A stretch of 9,007 nt of DNA from an uncultured Pseudomonadota bacterium (lineage in GTDB: Bacteria; SAR324; NAC60-12), in contig CAJXNF010000089.1 in the NCBI GenBank assembly GCA_913056375.1, forward strand, positions 1 through 9,007. The letters run 5' to 3'. This document shows positions 5,999 through 9,007 of the stretch, one piece after another; positions within the stretch are counted from its first letter, which is position 1, and every line of letters starts with the position of its first letter. Position numbers and translations under genes: made by a program. The notes below the pieces were generated by a model that ran no database searches, was not told the origin of the DNA, and worked only from the letters and a program-made list of their open reading frames with translations.

Positions 5999-6958
5999 AT
6001 GAAAATCATTTTGGCGGGACCAGGTGCTTTTGGCAAAAAACACCTGGATGGCCTCAAGAATATCGAGGGAGTTGAGGTTGTTGCGCTGGTAGGACAACCT
6101 TTGGAGCCAACACAAGCTGTTGCAGCGCAGTATGGAATTCCTCATGCGATGACAGATTTAGATCAGGCGCTAGCCCTTCCAGGAGTTGAGGCCGCGATCC
6201 TGGCCACCCCTACCCCAATCCATGCTGCCCAGGCGCTTCAGTGTCTGAAAGCCGGTGTGCATGTGGAGGTCGAGATTCCCTTGGCCGATAACTGGTCAGA
6301 TGCTCAAGCTGTGATGGATCTGCAACAAGAGACTGGTTTGGTCTGTATGGTCGGCCACACTCGCCGCTTTAATCCATCGCATCAGTGGGTTTACAAGAAA
6401 ATTCAGGCTGGTGAGTTGAAGATCCAGCAACTGGATGCGCAGACCTACTTTTTTCGACGCAAGAACATCAACGCAGCTGGAGAACCGAGAACCTGGACGG
6501 ATCACTTACTCTGGCATCATGCGGCTCACACGATCGATCTCTTTCAATTCCAAACAGGAGAGGAGGTTGTTAGGGCCAATGCGGTTCAGGGACCGATGCA
6601 TCCAGAATTGGGGATTGCCATGGATATGTCGATCCAGTTGCTTTCTGAATCAGGTTCAGTCTGCACATTGTCTCTCAGTTTCAACAACGATGGTCCATTA
6701 GGAACGTTCTTCCGCTACATCTGTGACAACGGCACCTACATCGCACGCTATGACGATCTGGTCACAGCTAAGGATGAGGCAATTGATGTTTCACAGGTGG
6801 ATGTTTCCATGAACGGGATCGAGTTGCAGGATCGAGAATTCATTGCTTCTATCCGTGAGGGACGCGAACCTCGTGCCAGTGTGGCCAAGGTATTGCCCAC
6901 GTATCGGGTGATGCACCAACTTGAACAACAACTCAACACACAGCCGACTTTGTCATGA
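5999..6958 (+). CDS. ligC: 4-carboxy-2-hydroxymuconate-6-semialdehyde dehydrogenase
   Basis: This Gfo/Idh/MocA-family oxidoreductase oxidises the LigAB ring-cleavage product, in its cyclic hemiacetal form, to 2-pyrone-4,6-dicarboxylate with NAD(P)+. It has 319 residues (Sphingobium LigC has about 315). The Rossmann motif GPGAFGKKHLDGL opens at residue 7, and VEIP (91-94) replaces the EKP motif of the wider family. VCMVGHTRRFNPSH (115-128), TYFFRRKN (149-156), TWTDHLLWHHAAHTIDLF (165-182), FNNDGPLGTFFRYICDNGT and VSMNGIELQDREF are nearly identical to known LigC and separate it from other Gfo/Idh proteins. GGAG at 5988-5991 lies 7 bases before the ATG. It is separated from mazF by 72 AT-rich bases, in which I see no convincing promoter or terminator. 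Its stop overlaps the next gene's start (ATGA). Confidence 0.95.
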   Translation: MKIILAGPGAFGKKHLDGLKNIEGVEVVALVGQPLEPTQAVAAQYGIPHAMTDLDQALALPGVEAAILATPTPIHAAQALQCLKAGVHVEVEIPLADNWSDAQAVMDLQQETGLVCMVGHTRRFNPSHQWVYKKIQAGELKIQQLDAQTYFFRRKNINAAGEPRTWTDHLLWHHAAHTIDLFQFQTGEEVVRANAVQGPMHPELGIAMDMSIQLLSESGSVCTLSLSFNNDGPLGTFFRYICDNGTYIARYDDLVTAKDEAIDVSQVDVSMNGIELQDREFIASIREGREPRASVAKVLPTYRVMHQLEQQLNTQPTLS

Positions 6959-7956
6959 AATTACGAAAAATTGGAAACACAGAGGTCCCAGAAATTGGTC
7001 TGGGTTGTATGAACCTGAGCCACGGCTACGGTGGCTATCCCAGTAAGGAGGACTCTTTTGCACTACTGCAGCGGGCTTACGACCTGGGAGTACGACACTA
7101 CGATACCGCAGCTCTCTACGGTTTTGGTCGCAATGAGGAACTGGTGGGTGAGTGGATGCAGCCCTATCGCAAGAAAATACATCTAGCCAGCAAGTGTGGG
7201 ATGCAGGGAGTTGACGGAAAACGGGTGATTGATGGTCGGGCTGCTACCCTAAAAGCGACCTTGGGAGACTCTTTGAGAAGGTTGAACACGGATTTCATTG
7301 ATGTCTACTACCTCCACCGTTGGGACAAGAACAATGTGGCGATTGAAGAGAGTGTGGGGGCGCTGGCCGAGATGGTTCAGGAAGGCAAGATTGGTGGAAT
7401 TGGCCTGTCAGAGGTTTCTGCAGCAACCTTGCGCAAAGCTCATGCGGTGCACCCGATCACTGCCGTCCAAAATGAGTATTCGCTCTGGACCCGTAACCCT
7501 GAAATTGGCTTGAGTGCAGCCTGCCAAGAACTCGGGGTGACGTTGGTTGCCTTCTCTCCGCTGGGCAGAGGTTTCCTTTGTGCTCCCGAACTGGGTCTTA
7601 GTAAGTTTGCAGAAGGTGATATGCGTCTGACGATGCCACGCTTTCAGGAGCCAAATATTTCTCAAAATCGCGAGCTCATCAAAAAGCTCAGTCAAGTCTG
7701 TGCTGAAATCAATTGTTCTCTCGCACAGATCGCAATTGCATGGCTGCTTGCTCAAGGTGAGCACGTGCTACCGATTCCAGGGACAGTCAAGATTGATCAC
7801 TTGGAAGACGATCTTGGAGCTGCTTCTTTAACGCTCTCAGCCGAAATTTTGTCCAAGTTGGATGACCTGTTTCAGCCTGAGAAGATTCATGGTTTTCGTT
7901 ATCCAGCCCTGGGAATGTCAGAGGTTGATACGGAACGGTTCGCTTGTGAACAGTAA
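6955..7956 (+). CDS. Aldo/keto reductase
   Basis: This is an NADPH-type aldo/keto reductase with a TIM barrel, 333 residues. The catalytic tetrad is visible: Asp50 and Tyr55 (HYDTAALYG), Lys80 (LASKCG) and His121 (YYLHRWD). VQNEYSLWTR (171-180) and AFSPLGRGFL (199-208) are usual nicotinamide and phosphate-region motifs. The sequence style resembles the AKR groups acting on aryl-alcohol or other carbonyl compounds. Its ATG overlaps the ligC stop (ATGA) and has no good ribosome binding site of its own, so it should be translated together with ligC. A role in reducing or detoxifying aromatic aldehydes such as vanillin-type precursors is possible but is inference; the core 4,5-cleavage route does not need it. 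It ends the catabolic cluster within this window. Confidence 0.9.
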   Translation: MKLRKIGNTEVPEIGLGCMNLSHGYGGYPSKEDSFALLQRAYDLGVRHYDTAALYGFGRNEELVGEWMQPYRKKIHLASKCGMQGVDGKRVIDGRAATLKATLGDSLRRLNTDFIDVYYLHRWDKNNVAIEESVGALAEMVQEGKIGGIGLSEVSAATLRKAHAVHPITAVQNEYSLWTRNPEIGLSAACQELGVTLVAFSPLGRGFLCAPELGLSKFAEGDMRLTMPRFQEPNISQNRELIKKLSQVCAEINCSLAQIAIAWLLAQGEHVLPIPGTVKIDHLEDDLGAASLTLSAEILSKLDDLFQPEKIHGFRYPALGMSEVDTERFACEQ

Positions 7957-7996
7957 GTTTTAATCTTGGACAGAATCTAACGGATGTTGCGTAAAG

Positions 7997-8389
7997 ATGT
8001 CACGCCTACCGGATATTTACTTTCAGACCCGATTCCGCTCTAGCGCTAAAGTTCTTCAATGGCCAAAAGCTTTTGCGATCATCACGGCTTGGCCTACTAC
8101 GGGCGAGGTTTGGTCTGAAGAAGAAATTCAGATTCAGGCAAAGCGTCTACAAGAGGTCTTGGAGCAGCGTAATGTCTGGCGTGTGGAATTAACCGGCTAT
8201 TCCCCAGCTGACGGACATGCTGAACCTGGCTGGGCAGTGGAACTGAATTTTGATGAGGCCTGCACCTTGGGTCTTTGCTTTCGCCAGCATGCCATCTACT
8301 GGATTGTGGCTGATCAGCTGTTTGTCAGCCTCTGTGATTCAGAACGAAAGTGTATTGAAGTGGGAAGCTTTCGGGAGCAACTGGATTAA
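7997..8389 (+). CDS. DUF3293 family protein
   Basis: This is a small soluble protein of 130 residues. It matches the pattern of the DUF3293 family: AFAIITAWPTTGE near residue 25 followed by a helix (EEEIQIQAKRLQEVLEQR), then ELTGYSPADGHAEPGWAV at ~64-81, and RQHAIYWIVADQLFVSLCD at ~95-113. The family has no established function that I can name. There is no signal peptide or membrane segment. It starts 40 bases after the aldo/keto reductase with only a weak ribosome binding site, and nothing ties it to aromatic catabolism. I see neither a clear promoter nor a terminator in the gap, so read-through from the upstream cluster is possible. The family call is from recognised motifs and is moderately sure. 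Confidence 0.7.
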   Translation: MSRLPDIYFQTRFRSSAKVLQWPKAFAIITAWPTTGEVWSEEEIQIQAKRLQEVLEQRNVWRVELTGYSPADGHAEPGWAVELNFDEACTLGLCFRQHAIYWIVADQLFVSLCDSERKCIEVGSFREQLD

Positions 8390-8463
8390 ATACTCGATAG
8401 AGTCCCGCCTGGAGCAGAGTTTGAACGCAAAACCGCTACCTAACGTCCGTCATCTAGTTTGCC

Positions 8464-9007
8464 ATGGATAACGAAGAAAAGCTTCGTCGTCTGAGAATTA
8501 AGGCTGAAGAAAGGGAAAGGGTTCGCGAAGAACAACTCCAAAATGAGGATTCTTTGCAAGCCTTGCGGGAAGTCTACGGCCTGAGTGAGGTGGAACTCCA
8601 GAAACCCCAGCAGGAAGTTGAAAAAGAGTACGTTGCAGAACAAGCGTCAGGTCAGCAAGGAATCCAGCATCGTTACGGCAGTTGGCCTTCCATCAAGCAG
8701 TTGTTGTTCACTGCCAAAGGGAGACTCTCGCGTGGTGACTTCTGGTTGGCAGAATTGGGTGTTTTCGTTGTTCATTCGCTGATCGCTGCCTCAACTGTCA
8801 GCTATCCAGTATTGGGTATACTTGCCTTGATTTGCTGGTTGGCGCACATCAATCTTGCTATCAAGCGTTGTCACGATCGAGGATATTCTGGTTGGTTTCT
8901 CCTCCTTGGTATTGTTCCTGTCTTTCAGTTCTGGCCGATGGTGGAACTCTTCTTTCTGGCGGGAGAAAACGGAGAGAACCGGTTTGGTTCGGAGCCTGGA
9001 GAATCAG
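8464..9007 (+). CDS. DUF805 family membrane protein (runs off right edge)
   Basis: The frame is open from ATG 8464 to the window end (181 complete codons, no stop); an in-frame TAG at 8455-8457 fixes this ATG as the first possible start. Residues 1-60 are highly charged and helical in character (EEKLRRLRIKAEERERVREEQ and on), likely a coiled coil. From ~82 the DUF805 pattern follows: FTAKGRLSRGDFWL, hydrophobic segments at ~95-112 and ~113-130, the hallmark AIKRCHDRGYSGWFLLL (132-148), a further hydrophobic segment to ~166, and the family ending GENGENRFG (167-175). It is therefore nearly complete. DUF805 proteins are small inner-membrane proteins of unknown role; the long charged N-terminus is not typical of the shortest members. 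No good ribosome binding site is seen. Confidence 0.8.
   Translation, partial: MDNEEKLRRLRIKAEERERVREEQLQNEDSLQALREVYGLSEVELQKPQQEVEKEYVAEQASGQQGIQHRYGSWPSIKQLLFTAKGRLSRGDFWLAELGVFVVHSLIAASTVSYPVLGILALICWLAHINLAIKRCHDRGYSGWFLLLGIVPVFQFWPMVELFFLAGENGENRFGSEPGES

Noticed and set aside
8390..8463. Regulatory element before the DUF805 gene
   Set aside because: I see no clear hairpin, promoter pair or ribosome binding site in these 74 bases.

Overview
All recognisable genes lie on the + strand. Most of the window is one catabolic gene cluster for the protocatechuate 4,5-cleavage (lig/pmd) pathway, a route for lignin-derived and other hydroxylated aromatic acids that ends in pyruvate and oxaloacetate. 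The gene set, the protein similarity to Sphingobium/Comamonas-type Lig proteins and the medium GC content point to a proteobacterium or proteobacterium-like, probably uncultured, aerobic heterotroph. The sequence alone does not allow a finer placement.

Layout. The extreme left edge holds the last codons of an upstream gene (ends at 43). Then follow a galD/ligU-type 4-oxalomesaconate tautomerase (48-1139), an NAD(P)-binding dehydrogenase with a DUF1932-type C-terminus (1136-2038), the 4-oxalomesaconate hydratase gene ligJ (2032-3057) interrupted by an in-frame TAG codon, 2-pyrone-4,6-dicarboxylate hydrolase ligI (3054-3944), and protocatechuate 4,5-dioxygenase ligA and ligB (3953-4402, 4404-5261). 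A mazE/mazF toxin-antitoxin pair with its own promoter and a palindromic operator sits next (5294-5926). After it the catabolic genes resume with ligC (5999-6958) and a coupled aldo/keto reductase (6955-7956). The right edge carries two genes of unrelated type: a DUF3293-family protein (7997-8389) and a DUF805-family membrane protein that runs off the window (8464 onward).

How it works together. LigAB opens the ring of protocatechuate to 4-carboxy-2-hydroxymuconate-6-semialdehyde. LigC oxidises this (as its hemiacetal) to 2-pyrone-4,6-dicarboxylate, and LigI hydrolyses that to 4-oxalomesaconate. GalD/LigU isomerises the product and LigJ hydrates it to 4-carboxy-4-hydroxy-2-oxoadipate. The last enzyme, the LigK-type aldolase, is not visible, but the gene cut by the left edge is a candidate. 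The DUF1932 dehydrogenase and the aldo/keto reductase are translationally coupled to pathway genes but have no assigned step. Most junctions from galD to ligB are overlaps or gaps of under 10 bases, so this part looks like one operon.

Most notable points: the TAG at codon 120 of an otherwise perfectly preserved ligJ, in a window where none of the 12 visible stop codons is TAG; the loss of the usual RGG-type motif at the N-terminus of the tautomerase; and a mazEF module, with an A8 tract inside the antitoxin gene, placed between ligB and ligC. I found no RNA genes, insertion sequences or CRISPR arrays. No gene-free stretch exceeds 90 bases.
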